Part shown: positions 8,033 through 17,330 of the stretch, in pieces | Position numbering within the stretch: position 1 is the stretch's first letter | How the letters are laid out: every line of letters begins with the position of its first letter | Assembly (NCBI RefSeq): GCF_014217785.1 | Contig: NZ_CP048814.1 | Span: forward strand, 3,348,001 to 3,412,000 | DNA: 64,000 nucleotides | Direction: 5' to 3' | Origin: Rhodococcus triatomae | GTDB lineage: Bacteria > Actinomycetota > Actinomycetes > Mycobacteriales > Mycobacteriaceae | The notes under the pieces: model-generated | The model's database searches: none | What the model was told of the DNA's origin: nothing | The model's input: the letters and a program-made list of their open reading frames with translations, nothing else | Position numbers and translations under genes: made by a program

Positions 8033-8860
8033 TCAGTAGGCGGCCTGGCCGTACCGCCAGTAGCCGGTGAAGGCGATGTCGCTCTTGGGCACCGAACGAT
8101 CGTTGACCAGGTGTCGGCGCAGCCCGGTCGCCAGTTCGGATTCGCCTGCCACGTACGTGTACGACGGGCCGGACGGCAGGGAAGCGTCCCGCACCGCGTC
8201 GAGGGCCAGGACTCCGGGACGAGCCTGCTCGTCCTCGCGCACCAGCCAGTGCACCGCCGCTCCGGCGGGGGCGTCGAGCTCCTGCCGGTCCCGCTCGTCG
8301 GGGATCTCCACGAACACCTCCGCGCGGAGATCTCGCGGCGCCGACCGGAGGATGCCCGCGATGGCCGGGAGGGCGCTCTCGTCGCCGACGAGCAGCTGCC
8401 AACGGTCGTCGGCGGGTGGGTGGTAGATCAGGCCCTCGTCGAGCAGGCCCACCTCGTCTCCCTCGGTGGCGGCTCCGGCCCACGCCGACGCGGGGCCGAT
8501 GTCACCGTGATAGGCGAAGTCGATGTCGATCTCCGCCGCGTCACCGTGGATTCCGCTCCCGGCCGGGCGCAGCTCGCGGATCGTGTAGTTGCGCAGGATC
8601 GGCCGGAGCGACGCCGGGATGAGCTTGAACTGTGCGTACCAGAGGCTCCCCGAGCTGCCCGGCAGCCGGAACTCGGCCTGTCCCGGGGCGGGGAAGAAGA
8701 AGCGGAACCAGTGATCCGCGCCCATCGGCGCGATCGAGTCCAGCTCGGGACCGGCGACGGTGACCCGGAAGAAGCTGGGGCTGATCCGCTCCGATGCCAC
8801 CACCCGCGCGCGGGTGACACTCCTGGCCTGTGGCTTGACGAACTTGGTACGTGCGGCCAT
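8033..8860 (-). CDS. Siderophore-interacting FAD/NAD(P)H protein (ferric-siderophore reductase)
   Basis: A 275-residue flavoprotein of the SIP/ViuB family, which reduces ferric siderophores in the cytoplasm to release iron. The N-terminal FAD domain contains MGADHWFRFFFP and ILRNYTIRELRP (the RxYT(I)R flavin motif). The C-terminal domain has LLVGDESALPAIAGIL and the family signature YTYVAGESELATGLRRHLV, and ends in DIAFTGYWRYGQAAY. ATG 8860 begins a basic leader. A candidate IdeR iron box lies 36 bases upstream, so expression is probably induced by iron limitation. It interrupts the men gene order on the opposite strand. Confidence 0.93.
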   Translation of the reverse strand: MAARTKFVKPQARSVTRARVVASERISPSFFRVTVAGPELDSIAPMGADHWFRFFFPAPGQAEFRLPGSSGSLWYAQFKLIPASLRPILRNYTIRELRPAGSGIHGDAAEIDIDFAYHGDIGPASAWAGAATEGDEVGLLDEGLIYHPPADDRWQLLVGDESALPAIAGILRSAPRDLRAEVFVEIPDERDRQELDAPAGAAVHWLVREDEQARPGVLALDAVRDASLPSGPSYTYVAGESELATGLRRHLVNDRSVPKSDIAFTGYWRYGQAAY

Positions 8861-8895
8861 GAGAGGGACGGGCTCCTCGAGGTCGGGGACGGGTT

Positions 8896-8914
8896 GTAGG
8901 CAACCCTAACCTGC
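8896..8914 (-). promoter_or_regulatory. Candidate IdeR/DtxR iron box
   Basis: On the minus strand the 19-mer GCAGGTTAGGGTTGCCTAC matches the IdeR consensus TTAGGTTAGCCTAACCTAA at 12 positions, including the AGGTTAG half and CCTA. It lies just upstream of the siderophore-interacting protein gene, where an iron-dependent repressor would be expected. Confidence 0.55.
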
Positions 8915-8972
8915 TTCGGCCGCTGCGGCATCGCCGTAGCGGGGCGGCGCGGCACCGTGCACGGCGGTCTGA

Positions 8973-8978
8973 CAATCT
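8973..8978 (+). promoter_or_regulatory. Leaderless -10-like element of menD
   Basis: CAATCT is followed by seven bases and GTG 8986. It departs from TANNNT at its first base, so it is a weaker example of the leaderless layout seen elsewhere in the window. Confidence 0.35.
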
Positions 8979-8985
8979 TGACTGC

Positions 8986-10599
8986 GTGAACCCGTCCACA
9001 GCGCAGGCCACCGCCGTCGTCGACGAACTGATCCGCGGCGGCGTGCGGGAAGCCGTCCTCTGCCCCGGCTCGCGCAACGCGCCGTTGTCCTTCGCGCTGC
9101 AGAAGGCGGACACGGAGGGCCGGTTGCGCCTGCACATGCGTATCGACGAGCGCACTGCCGGGTTCCTCGCGCTCGGACTTTCCGTCGCGAGTCGCCGGCC
9201 GGTGCCGATCGTGATGACCTCGGGAACAGCGGTCGCCAATCTCGGCCCCGCGGTACTCGAAGCCAACTATGCGCGCGTGCCGCTCGTCGTCGTCAGTGCG
9301 AACCGGCCGTACGAGTTGCTCGGTACCGGAGCCAACCAGACGATCGAGCAGTTCGGTCTGTTCGGGACCCAGGTGCGCGCGACCATCAGCCTCGGCTTGG
9401 CCGAGGACGACATCGAGCAGAACAGCCAGTGGCGATCGGCGGTGTGCCGGGTCCTCGCCGCCGCTCGCGGTACCCGATCCGGCAACGCCGGACCGGTGCA
9501 GTTCGACATCCCGCTCCGGGAGCCCCTCGTCCCCGACGTCCACACCCAGGGCCCGGTGCCCGAGGGTCGGCCGGACGGCGCGGCGTGGACCACCACCGAG
9601 CACGCGACCCTCGACGTCCCGATGGACCTCGACGTCGCCGCGGACACCATCGTCATCTCGGGGCACGGGTCCGCGTTGCGGCCGGAACTCGCCGCCCTGC
9701 CGACGGTCGCCGAGCCCACCGCCCCGCTGCACGGCGTACCCGTCCATCCGATGGCGCTGCCACAGCTCGCGCCGAGGCAGGCGGTCATCACCGGGCGGCC
9801 CACCCTGCACCGGTCGGTGGCCAAGCTGCTCGCCGATCCCGCCGTCGCGGTGTACGCGCTCACCACCGGCCCCCGCTGGCCCGACGTGTCCGGCAACGTC
9901 GTCGCCACCGGTACCCGCGCGCTGGTGTCGGGCACACCGGACCCGGCGTGGGTGCACCGCTGCCGCACCCTCTCGGCCAGCGCCGACCGGGCGGTACGCG
10001 ACCAGCTCGCGGGTCACTCGCGGCCGACCGGCCTGCACGTGGCGGCCGTCGTCACCGACGCGCTCGGCCCGGGCGACCAACTGCTGCTCGGGGCATCCAA
10101 CCCGGTCCGGGACGCCGCACTCGTCGGCTACCCGCGGCCCGAGGTCCGGGTGCTCTCGAACCGGGGCGTCGCCGGGATCGACGGCACCGTGTCCTCGGCG
10201 GTGGGCGCCGCGCTCGCCCACGACGGGCGGACCGTCGCCCTCCTCGGCGACCTGACGTTCCTGCACGACGCCTCGGGCCTACTCATCGGCACCGGGGAAC
10301 CGCGGCCGCGGGACCTGACCATCGTCGTCGCGAACGACGACGGCGGCGGCATCTTCGAACTCCTCGAGCAGGGTGATCCGCAGTACTCCGGGGTCTTCGA
10401 GAGGATCTTCGGTACCCCGCACGGCATGGATCTCGCCGCTCTCTGCGCCGCGTACCGGATCGAGCACCGACTCGTCGACCCGGCAGGTCTCGCCGCGGCG
10501 CTGGTGCCCGGCGCACCGGCCGGGATCCGCGTTCTCGAGGTCGCCACCGAGCGATCCGGTCTGCGCGAGCTGCACGCGTCCGTGCGGGCCCAGCTGTGA
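8986..10599 (+). CDS. menD: SEPHCHC synthase (2-oxoglutarate decarboxylase family)
   Basis: A 537-residue ThDP-dependent enzyme that joins isochorismate to the succinic semialdehyde unit of 2-oxoglutarate, the first committed step of menaquinone synthesis. Motifs visible are [15 protein letters not shown] near residue 25, [16 protein letters not shown] with the ThDP-activating Glu, [16 protein letters not shown], and the C-terminal cofactor region [15 protein letters not shown] followed by [17 protein letters not shown]. Length and motifs match MenD of mycobacteria. GTG 8986 is the start. Its stop overlaps the next gene by four bases, so translation is coupled to the DUF3592 protein, as with Rv0555-Rv0556. 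Confidence 0.96.
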   Translation: MNPSTAQATAVVDELIRGGVREAVLCPGSRNAPLSFALQKADTEGRLRLHMRIDERTAGFLALGLSVASRRPVPIVMTSGTAVANLGPAVLEANYARVPLVVVSANRPYELLGTGANQTIEQFGLFGTQVRATISLGLAEDDIEQNSQWRSAVCRVLAAARGTRSGNAGPVQFDIPLREPLVPDVHTQGPVPEGRPDGAAWTTTEHATLDVPMDLDVAADTIVISGHGSALRPELAALPTVAEPTAPLHGVPVHPMALPQLAPRQAVITGRPTLHRSVAKLLADPAVAVYALTTGPRWPDVSGNVVATGTRALVSGTPDPAWVHRCRTLSASADRAVRDQLAGHSRPTGLHVAAVVTDALGPGDQLLLGASNPVRDAALVGYPRPEVRVLSNRGVAGIDGTVSSAVGAALAHDGRTVALLGDLTFLHDASGLLIGTGEPRPRDLTIVVANDDGGGIFELLEQGDPQYSGVFERIFGTPHGMDLAALCAAYRIEHRLVDPAGLAAALVPGAPAGIRVLEVATERSGLRELHASVRAQL

Positions 10600-11015
10600 C
10601 CGCGACCGTCGCCCGACGGGTGCGGCGGGGGGTCCTCGTCGTCGCCGTCGGTGTGTCCGTGCTCGCGGTGCTGCTCGTACTCGGGGCCTGGCGCAACGAC
10701 CGGACCATCGAGTCGGACATGGGTGTGGCCACCGGTGAGGTCCTCTCGGCCGGCTCGCTGCGCTCGGCCGTCAGCTTCGTCACCCCCGACGGCGTCACCC
10801 ACAACCCCGAACTCGGAGTGCTCTACCCGACCCGGCTGACGGTCGGTCAGCGGATCGACGTCGAGTACGCACGCAGCGACCCCGACCTGGTGCGGGTCGC
10901 CGGACGCGATGCGAGCGTCGCCGTCGTGCCTGCCGGTTCGATCATCGTCGTGACCTGGCTGATCGCCGCTCCGGCCTGCTGGTATCTGCGGCGCAGGGGC
11001 CAGGAGCAGGCGTGA
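10596..11015 (+). CDS. DUF3592-type membrane protein, Rv0556-like
   Basis: A 139-residue protein with a hydrophobic helix near residues 10-32, a beta-rich extracytoplasmic segment of about 75 residues ([39 protein letters not shown]) and a second helix near 106-128 followed by a basic tail. This is the layout of DUF3592 proteins. GTG 10596 overlaps the menD stop. The same position after menD is occupied by Rv0556 in M. tuberculosis. Function is not known; a link to menaquinone or cell-envelope work is inferred only from conserved position. Confidence 0.82.
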   Translation: MTATVARRVRRGVLVVAVGVSVLAVLLVLGAWRNDRTIESDMGVATGEVLSAGSLRSAVSFVTPDGVTHNPELGVLYPTRLTVGQRIDVEYARSDPDLVRVAGRDASVAVVPAGSIIVVTWLIAAPACWYLRRRGQEQA

Positions 11016-11112
11016 GCGGGCACCTCCGGGACAACCACCCGTTCGCCTGATCTTCGCCGGACCGTCACGTGGTTCTCCACCCGGCGACCCCGGGCCCTGT
11101 CACGCTGACAGC

Positions 11113-12252
11113 GTGAGAGTAGCGATCGTCGCGGAATCGTTCCTGCCCAACATGAACGGCGTCACCCACTCTGTTCTGCGGGTCCTCGACCATCTCGCAC
11201 GCACCGGGCACGAGGCGCTCGTCGTCGCGCCGGACACGGTCGACGGACCGGCCGCCCCGATCGAGCACGCCGGTGTTCCCGTACTGAGGGTGCCCGCTGT
11301 CATGGTGCCCAAGGTGAGTTCGCTTCCGGTCGGGCTGCCGCAGCCGCGGTTGACCGCACAACTGCGTGACTTCGACCCCGACGTCGTCCACCTGGCTTCA
11401 CCGTTCCTCCTCGGGGCGGGCGGCCTCGGGGTGGCGCGCCGCCTCGACGTCCCCGCGATCGGTGTGTACCAGACCGACGTCGCAGGATTCGCTGCGAGCT
11501 ACGGGCTGGGCGTCACGAGCCGGGCCGCGTGGGCGTGGACCCGCCGGATCCACAAGGGGTGTGCCCGCACGCTCGCGCCGTCGACGTCCGCCGTCGACGC
11601 TCTCGAACGTCACGGCGTCCCGCGGGTGCACACCTGGGCCCGGGGAGTCGACGCGCTCCGTTTCGCCCCCTCCCGGCGCGACACCTACCTGCGGGAGCGA
11701 TGGACCGCCGACCCGGATCGGTTGGTGGTGGGATTCGTCGGACGGCTGGCACCGGAAAAGCACGTCGAGCGACTGGCCGCGCTCGACGGCAGGGCCGACG
11801 TGCAGTTGGTGATCGTCGGCGACGGGCCCGAACGCGCCCGGCTCGAACGGATGATGCCGAACGCGGTGTTCGCCGGACACCTCGGTGGCACCGAACTGGC
11901 GGAGGCGTACGCATCGCTCGACGTCTTCGTCCATCCCGGTGAGCACGAGACCTTCTGCCAGGCCGTTCAGGAGGCGCTCGCCAGTGGTGTCCCGGTGATC
12001 GGGCCCGACGCGGGCGGCCCGCGTGACCTGGTGTCGCACTGCCGCAACGGCTACCTGCTTCCGGTGGACCGATTCGCCGAGCTGCTCCCCAGTGCCGTCG
12101 GGGCACTGCGCGACCCACGGTCGAGGGCCCGCTTCGGCGAGTCCGCGCGCCGCTCGGTTCTCCACCGGACCTGGCCCGCGGTGTGTGAACAACTGCTCGG
12201 GCACTACCGCGAGGTGGCCTCGGCGCCGGAGGAGTATCGGCGCGTGGCCTGA
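11113..12252 (+). CDS. mgtA: GDP-mannose-dependent alpha-mannosyltransferase, MgtA-like
   Basis: A 379-residue GT-B fold glycosyltransferase of family GT4. The N-terminal domain starts [20 protein letters not shown]; the C-terminal domain has [16 protein letters not shown] and the nucleotide-sugar motif [19 protein letters not shown] (EX7E). In M. tuberculosis and corynebacteria the orthologue (Rv0557) transfers mannose to a glucuronosyl-diacylglycerol anchor for lipomannan-like glycolipids. The order menD, Rv0556-like gene, mgtA, ubiE is the same here apart from an inserted PAP2 gene. GTG 11113 is the start. The donor and acceptor are taken from family knowledge. Confidence 0.88.
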   Translation: MRVAIVAESFLPNMNGVTHSVLRVLDHLARTGHEALVVAPDTVDGPAAPIEHAGVPVLRVPAVMVPKVSSLPVGLPQPRLTAQLRDFDPDVVHLASPFLLGAGGLGVARRLDVPAIGVYQTDVAGFAASYGLGVTSRAAWAWTRRIHKGCARTLAPSTSAVDALERHGVPRVHTWARGVDALRFAPSRRDTYLRERWTADPDRLVVGFVGRLAPEKHVERLAALDGRADVQLVIVGDGPERARLERMMPNAVFAGHLGGTELAEAYASLDVFVHPGEHETFCQAVQEALASGVPVIGPDAGGPRDLVSHCRNGYLLPVDRFAELLPSAVGALRDPRSRARFGESARRSVLHRTWPAVCEQLLGHYREVASAPEEYRRVA

Positions 12253-12338
12253 CGGCCCGACCAGGCGCGATCGCCGGACCGGCCGGCAGGGCGCAGCCCC
12301 TCGGGAGACGGGGGCGTCGGCGGATCCGGCGAGGTTCG

Positions 12339-12344
12339 TACTGT
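12339..12344 (+). promoter_or_regulatory. Leaderless -10 element of PAP2 gene
   Basis: TACTGT followed by exactly seven bases and ATG 12352, with no Shine-Dalgarno; fits leaderless initiation. Confidence 0.5.
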
Positions 12345-12351
12345 CGGGGGC

Positions 12352-12999
12352 ATGCTTTCCCGTACCTTCGCCGCGGCCGCGGTCCTCGTCGTCGCCGCGT
12401 TCGTCCTCGTCGGCCTGTTCCTCGCACTGGCCGATCCGAGCGGTGCCCTCTATCGCGGAGTCGTTCCCCACACGGCGCAGCTGCCGGGCATCGGCTACCT
12501 CGCCGAGGCGGGCGTCCTCGCGTTGATCGGGCTGTTCGCCGTCGCCGCGTGGCGGGTACGTCGTGGTCACCCTGCGCGGCGGGCCGCGGTGGTGACCGGG
12601 GCGTGCGGGGTCCTGGTCGCGTACGCCGCGAGCGAGCTGCTGAAGATGTTCCTCACCGAGGAGCGGCCCTGCCGCGCGGAGCTCGCACTTCCGGTGTGTC
12701 CGGAAGCGGGGGACTGGTCCTTTCCGAGCAACCACGCCGTCATCGCCTTCGGGCTCGCGACGGCCGTGACGATCCTCGTGCCACGGTTCGCGTGGGCCGC
12801 GCTGCCACTGGCCGCCGTGGTGGCGGCGGGACGGGTCCTGCAGGGGGTGCACTATCCCCACGACGTGCTCGCCGGGTCGGTGCTCGGCATCTCGGTGACT
12901 CTCGCCGTCGCGGTGGCCGCGACCCCACCGCTGGGCGCGATCGTGCGTCGACGGACCGGCTCGACCAGCCGCCGCAACGCCGCCGCGGCGCGTTGGTAG
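12352..12999 (+). CDS. PAP2-superfamily membrane phosphatase
   Basis: A 215-residue polytopic membrane protein with five or six hydrophobic segments. The three phosphatase motifs are present: KMFLTEERP (KX6RP form), FPSNHAV (PSGH motif with Asn in place of Gly) and [16 protein letters not shown] (RX5HX3D form). Enzymes of this kind dephosphorylate lipid pyrophosphates or phosphatidate at the outer membrane face. Between a mannosyltransferase and ubiE, and near a polyprenyl synthase, a substrate such as a polyprenyl phosphate is plausible but unproven. Its TAG stop is part of the -10 element of ubiE. Confidence 0.87.
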   Translation: MLSRTFAAAAVLVVAAFVLVGLFLALADPSGALYRGVVPHTAQLPGIGYLAEAGVLALIGLFAVAAWRVRRGHPARRAAVVTGACGVLVAYAASELLKMFLTEERPCRAELALPVCPEAGDWSFPSNHAVIAFGLATAVTILVPRFAWAALPLAAVVAAGRVLQGVHYPHDVLAGSVLGISVTLAVAVAATPPLGAIVRRRTGSTSRRNAAAARW

Positions 13000-13002
13000 C
13001 GT
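12997..13002 (+). promoter_or_regulatory. Leaderless -10 element of ubiE/menG
   Basis: TAGCGT, whose first three bases are the stop codon of the PAP2 gene, then seven bases and GTG 13010. The same hexamer and spacing precede the gene at 2879. Confidence 0.55.
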
Positions 13003-13009
13003 CTGTCCC

Positions 13010-13708
13010 GTGGCAACTACACCTGGCTCCCGGGCGACTCTCGAGAAGGATCCGCACGAGGTCGCATCGATGTTCGACGGCGTCGCGAAGCGCTACGACC
13101 TGACGAACACCGTGCTCTCGTTCGGCCAGGACCGGGGCTGGCGCAAGGCCACGCGTGAGGCGCTGGACCTGCAGCCGGGGGAGAAGGTGCTCGATCTCGC
13201 CGCCGGGACCGGAGTGTCGACGGTGGAGCTGTCCCGCTCCGGCGCCTGGTGCGTGGCCACCGACTTCTCGCAGGGCATGCTGAAGGCCGGGGTCTCCCGG
13301 CGGGTGCCGATGGTGGCCGGCGATGCCATGCACCTGCCGTACGCCGACGCCGTCTTCGATGCCGCGACCATCTCGTTCGGTCTGCGGAACGTCTCCGATT
13401 TCCGTGCCGGGCTCCGGGAGATCGCGCGGGTGACCAAGCCCGGCGGCCGCCTCGTCGTGTGCGAGTTCTCCACGCCGGTGCTGGCGCCTTTCCGCACCGT
13501 GTACATGGAGTACCTGATGAAGGCGCTGCCCCGGGTCGCGCGGGCCGTCAGCAGCAATCCCGACGCCTACGTCTACCTCGCGGAGTCGATCCGGGCCTGG
13601 CCGACGCAGGAGGAGCTGGCCCGGACCATCGCCGAGGCCGGCTGGTCCGGCGTGCAGTGGCAGAACCTCACGGGCGGCGTCGTGGCGCTGCACCGCGCGA
13701 CCCGCTGA
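13010..13708 (+). CDS. menG: Demethylmenaquinone methyltransferase
   Basis: A 232-residue class I SAM methyltransferase (UbiE/MenG) that performs the last step of menaquinone synthesis, C-methylation of demethylmenaquinone. It contains [20 protein letters not shown], the SAM loop [15 protein letters not shown] near residue 60, and the family signature [20 protein letters not shown] followed by [20 protein letters not shown] 13010 is supported by the leaderless -10. The orthologue in M. tuberculosis, Rv0558, also follows mgtA. It is convergent with the menJ-like gene. Confidence 0.95.
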   Translation: MATTPGSRATLEKDPHEVASMFDGVAKRYDLTNTVLSFGQDRGWRKATREALDLQPGEKVLDLAAGTGVSTVELSRSGAWCVATDFSQGMLKAGVSRRVPMVAGDAMHLPYADAVFDAATISFGLRNVSDFRAGLREIARVTKPGGRLVVCEFSTPVLAPFRTVYMEYLMKALPRVARAVSSNPDAYVYLAESIRAWPTQEELARTIAEAGWSGVQWQNLTGGVVALHRATR

Positions 13709-13747
13709 CCCTCACCTCGTCGGATGGGGGATGGGGGAGCTGCTCGC

Positions 13748-15019
13748 TCAGGCGAAGAGGGGGCGGCTGTCGAACCGGTCCGATGCGAGTCCGGCAGCCC
13801 GCCAGGCCCGCGCGACGACGTCGGTGTCGGCATCCGTGACGAGGTTGCCCATCACCCGTACCGCGACGGTCATCAGTGCGCGTGAACGCATACCGACCGG
13901 GCCCGACGCGGGAAGGAACCGGGGCACCGTGAGCAGACCCGCGAGCCGGCGGGCGGCGGAGAACGCCGGACCGTAGTGGTCCCGGAGCACCGTGGGCCAC
14001 ACGTGGGTCAGGTCCGGCTCGTCCAGCAGCTCGGCCAGGAGACGCCCGCCTTCGAGGCCGTAGTCGATGCCCTCGCCGTTCAGTGGATTCACGCACGCGG
14101 CGGCGTCGCCGATGAGCGCCCAGTTCGTGCCGGCGACATTCGACACCGCCCCGCCCATCGGCAGCAGCGCGGACGCCACGGCGCGCAACGGCCCCGTCCA
14201 GTTCCACTCCCCGCGCCGTTGGTCGGTGTACAGCTCGAGCAGCGGACGCAGGGCGCCGTGCGCGGGTCGTCGCGAGGTGGCGAGCGTGCCGACGCCGATG
14301 TTCACCTCACCGGTCCCGAGCGGGAACACCCACCCGTAGCCCGCCTGCAGTGCGCCCGTGTCGTCGCGGAGTTCGAGATGCGAGGTGATCCACGGGTCGT
14401 CACTGCGTTCCGTCGGGACGTAGGCCCGCGCCGCGACGCCGTAGGCCGTGTCGCGGTGCCATTCGCGGCCCAGCCGTCTACCGAGCGTCGAGCGGACCCC
14501 GTCGGCGACGACGAGCGTGCGACAGCCGATGGAATGCGTACCGGAACCCCGGGTGAACGTGACGGAGCCGACCCGGTTCCCGTCCCGGACGACGTCCACC
14601 GCCTTGGCGCCTTCGAGCATGCGGGCCCCGGCGGCGACGGCGGTCTCCCGGATCCTGTCGTCGAACTCACTGCGCGGGACGGCGCTGCCCACGCGCGGAA
14701 ACGCACCCTCCGGCCATTCGAGCTCGTGGACGTGCCCGAAACCGGTGAGTCGTAGCCCGCGGTTGGTCGTGCGACCGCGTACCCAGTCGCCGAGCCCGAG
14801 CCGGTCGAGCTCACCCATCGCGCGCGGCGTCAGGCCGTCGCCGCAGGTCTTGTCCCGGGGAAACACGGCGGCGTCGGCGAGGACGACGTCGCGGCCGGAC
14901 CGGGCCGCCCACGCCGCGGCCGCCGCGCCCGCGGGGCCGGCGCCGACCACCAGCACGTCGGTGGTCGTCGGCAGGGCGGGAGTGGCGGGGGGCTGTTCCG
15001 ATCGGTCCACGGCTGCCAT
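13748..15019 (-). CDS. menJ: Geranylgeranyl reductase family FAD oxidoreductase, MenJ-like
   Basis: A 423-residue flavoprotein. The Rossmann motif VLVVGAGPAGAAAAAWAA is near the N-terminus, followed by FPRDKTCGDGLTPRAM, a GVRSTLGRRL region, and the FAD-binding GDAAACVNPLNGEGIDYGLEGG. This is the geranylgeranyl reductase family; the M. tuberculosis orthologue Rv0561c (MenJ) saturates one isoprene unit of the menaquinone side chain. ATG 15019 has GGAG a few bases upstream, and the longer open frame lacks similarity. It lies between ubiE/menG and the polyprenyl diphosphate synthase, as in Mycobacterium, so side-chain tailoring is the natural role. Confidence 0.9.
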   Translation of the reverse strand: MAAVDRSEQPPATPALPTTTDVLVVGAGPAGAAAAAWAARSGRDVVLADAAVFPRDKTCGDGLTPRAMGELDRLGLGDWVRGRTTNRGLRLTGFGHVHELEWPEGAFPRVGSAVPRSEFDDRIRETAVAAGARMLEGAKAVDVVRDGNRVGSVTFTRGSGTHSIGCRTLVVADGVRSTLGRRLGREWHRDTAYGVAARAYVPTERSDDPWITSHLELRDDTGALQAGYGWVFPLGTGEVNIGVGTLATSRRPAHGALRPLLELYTDQRRGEWNWTGPLRAVASALLPMGGAVSNVAGTNWALIGDAAACVNPLNGEGIDYGLEGGRLLAELLDEPDLTHVWPTVLRDHYGPAFSAARRLAGLLTVPRFLPASGPVGMRSRALMTVAVRVMGNLVTDADTDVVARAWRAAGLASDRFDSRPLFA

Positions 15020-15122
15020 CCTGTCACTCCGGGCCGTCGACGGTTCGGCGGTGGTACGGGTCCGGCACACGCGACAGGTCCGACACGGCACCACCGGCTC
15101 GGCCGACAGGTCACCGAGGCGC

Positions 15123-15128
15123 TAGGTT
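15123..15128 (+). promoter_or_regulatory. Leaderless -10 element of polyprenyl synthase gene
   Basis: TAGGTT, then seven bases and GTG 15136; no ribosome-binding site. Same layout as at ubiE. Confidence 0.55.
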
Positions 15129-15135
15129 CACTACC

Positions 15136-16221
15136 GTGGGAATCGAGCCGTCACTGACGACAAGAATGGGTACTGACATCGTGAGCACCGACGAGGCGGC
15201 CGGACCGGCCGCCGACGCATCAGCGAGCACCGCTGTCGCCGGAATCGAACTCGGTGACGAGCAACTCGCTGCCACGATTCGCGACGGGCTGGAGCGGGTG
15301 GAGAAGCTCCTCGTCAGCGAACTCTCCGACGGCGAGGACTTCCTCACCGAGGCGGCGCTGCACCTGGCGAAAGCCGGCGGCAAGAGGTTCCGCCCCCTGT
15401 TCACCGTGCTCACCGCCCAGCTCGGGCCGACGCCGGACGATCCGTCCGTCGTCACCGCCGCGACCGTCGTCGAGCTCGTCCACCTGGCGACCCTGTATCA
15501 CGACGACGTGATGGACGAGGCGACCATGAGGCGGGGGGCCCCGAGCGCCAACGCCCGCTGGGGCAACAGCTTCGCCATCCTCGCCGGTGACTATCTCTTC
15601 GCCCACGCCTCCCGGCTCGTGTCGACCCTGGGACCGGCTGCCGTGCGGATCATCGCCGACACCTTCGCCGAGCTCGTCACCGGGCAGATGCGCGAGACGA
15701 TCGGGGCCAAGCCCGAGCAGGATCCGGTCGAGCACTATCTCGAGGTCGTCTGGGAGAAGACCGGTTCGCTCATCGCCGCCGCCGGCCGCTTCGGTGGCAC
15801 GTTCTCCGGGGCCGACCCCGCGCACATCGAGCGGCTCGAGAAGCTCGGGGACATCGTGGGGACCGCCTTCCAGATCTCCGACGACATCATCGACATCTCC
15901 TCGGTGTCGGCCCAGTCGGGGAAGACGCCGGGCACCGATCTGCGCGAGGGTGTGCACACCCTGCCGGTGCTGTACGCCCTCTGCGACGAGGGACCGGATG
16001 CCGACCGGCTACGCGAGCTGCTCGACGGCCCGGTCACCGAGGACGAGAAGGTCGACGAGGCGATCGTCCTGCTCGAGCGGTCCCCCGGAATGGCGGCAGC
16101 GAAGGCCACGCTCGAGGACTACGCGCGGCAGGCGCGGGAGCAGCTCGCCCAGCTACCGGCCGGCCCCGCGAACGACGCGCTCGCGCGACTGGTGGAATAC
16201 ACGATCGAACGCGTGGGCTAG
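15136..16221 (+). CDS. grcC1: Trans-polyprenyl diphosphate synthase, GrcC1-like
   Basis: A 361-residue all-helical isoprenyl diphosphate synthase that condenses isopentenyl diphosphate onto allylic primers. The first aspartate-rich motif is LYHDDVMDEATMRRG near residue 118, with GGKRFRP upstream; the second is FQISDDIIDISS near residue 250, followed by GKTPGTDLREGVHTLP. An Ala/Thr-rich N-terminal extension of about 35 residues precedes the core. The orthologue Rv0562 sits in the same place next to MenJ, so the product is probably the menaquinone side chain. GTG 15136 fits a leaderless transcript; an in-frame ATG lies at 15166. Confidence 0.92.
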   Translation: MGIEPSLTTRMGTDIVSTDEAAGPAADASASTAVAGIELGDEQLAATIRDGLERVEKLLVSELSDGEDFLTEAALHLAKAGGKRFRPLFTVLTAQLGPTPDDPSVVTAATVVELVHLATLYHDDVMDEATMRRGAPSANARWGNSFAILAGDYLFAHASRLVSTLGPAAVRIIADTFAELVTGQMRETIGAKPEQDPVEHYLEVVWEKTGSLIAAAGRFGGTFSGADPAHIERLEKLGDIVGTAFQISDDIIDISSVSAQSGKTPGTDLREGVHTLPVLYALCDEGPDADRLRELLDGPVTEDEKVDEAIVLLERSPGMAAAKATLEDYARQAREQLAQLPAGPANDALARLVEYTIERVG

Positions 16222-16341
16222 CACCTCGGGAACCTCCCGTGCTGGTCGAACGTTCAACCTTCGAAGGGTCCTCGCGCACCGCGGCGGACGATGACGACGA
16301 CGGATCCGCGAGATCACCGGGTATCCGAGGAGGTAGGCGAC

Positions 16342-17208
16342 GTGCACAGGTATACGAACGGGGCGAAGACCTTCGCGCTGTTGGTGGGCATGTCGGCCCT
16401 CATCGTGTTCATCGGGTCGCTCTTCCAGAACAGCACGATCCTCTGGGTGTCGGTGCTGATGGCCGTCGGCATGAACGGGTACGTCTACTTCAACAGTGAC
16501 AAGCTGGCGCTGAAGTCGATGCACGCGCAACCGGTCACCGAGGTGCAGGCGCCCGCGATGTACCGGATCGTGCGCGAGCTCGCCACCACGGCGCATCAGC
16601 CGATGCCGCGCCTGTACATCAGTCCGACGAACGCCCCGAACGCGTTCGCCACCGGTCGTAATCCCCGCAACGCGGCCGTGTGCTGTACGACGGGGATCCT
16701 GCAACTGCTCGACGAGCGGGAGTTGCGCGCCGTCCTCGGCCACGAGCTGTCCCACGTCTACAACCGCGACATCCTCATCTCGTCCATCGCGGGCGCGATG
16801 GCCGCGGTCATCTCCGGCCTCGCCAACTTCGCGTTGTTCGCGAACCTGTTCGGCGGTCGCGGCCAGGGCGCGAACCCGCTCGCACTGCTCCTCGTGTCGA
16901 TGCTGGGCCCGATCGCCGCGACGGTGGTCAAGCTCGCGGTCTCGCGGTCCCGGGAGTACCAGGCCGACCAGTCCGGTGCCGAGCTGACCGGCGATCCGCT
17001 CGGCCTGGCGTCGGCACTCCGCAAGATCGAGATGGGCGCCCAGGCCGCGCCACTGCCGCCGGACCCGAAGATCGAGGCCCAGTCGCACGCGATGATCGCC
17101 AACCCGTTCCGTGCCGGGGAGAAGGCCGCACGGCTGTTCTCCACGCATCCGCCCATGGCCGAGCGGATCGAGCGTCTCGAGCGGATGGCCTACGGCGACC
17201 ACCGCTGA
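16342..17208 (+). CDS. htpX: HtpX membrane zinc metalloprotease
   Basis: A 288-residue M48-family protease for quality control of membrane proteins. Two hydrophobic helices lie within residues 8-45, the zinc motif HELSH follows in [13 protein letters not shown] near residue 135, two more hydrophobic segments come next, and the third ligand Glu is in [16 protein letters not shown] 16342 is chosen because GAGGAGGT lies seven bases upstream and the product then starts [10 protein letters not shown], as is usual in HtpX. The open frame extends back to ATG 16291. The gene follows the polyprenyl synthase as in Mycobacterium (Rv0562-Rv0563). Confidence 0.94.
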   Translation: MHRYTNGAKTFALLVGMSALIVFIGSLFQNSTILWVSVLMAVGMNGYVYFNSDKLALKSMHAQPVTEVQAPAMYRIVRELATTAHQPMPRLYISPTNAPNAFATGRNPRNAAVCCTTGILQLLDERELRAVLGHELSHVYNRDILISSIAGAMAAVISGLANFALFANLFGGRGQGANPLALLLVSMLGPIAATVVKLAVSRSREYQADQSGAELTGDPLGLASALRKIEMGAQAAPLPPDPKIEAQSHAMIANPFRAGEKAARLFSTHPPMAERIERLERMAYGDHR

Positions 17209-17233
17209 GCGCACCGACCACTGCTGAACGCAC

Positions 17234-17286
17234 CGGGACGATGACACACCGGATCGATCTGATCGATCCGGTGTGTCATCGTCCCG
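17234..17286. terminator. Perfect 25-bp stem bidirectional terminator
   Basis: A perfect inverted repeat of 25 bp (arm CGGGACGATGACACACCGG plus ATCGAT) with a CTG loop, between convergent htpX (ends 17208) and yajQ (ends 17331). It is unusually long and mismatch-free for a terminator. Confidence 0.8.
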
Positions 17287-17330
17287 AGGTGTGGGGCGGG
17301 GAGGTGCTCCCGACGCCGGGAGCCGCCCGT

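Noticed and set aside
8428-10266. A 612-residue minus-strand frame across menD and the siderophore gene
   Set aside because: It covers two well-supported genes in a third frame and is low-complexity Arg/Gly/Val-rich.
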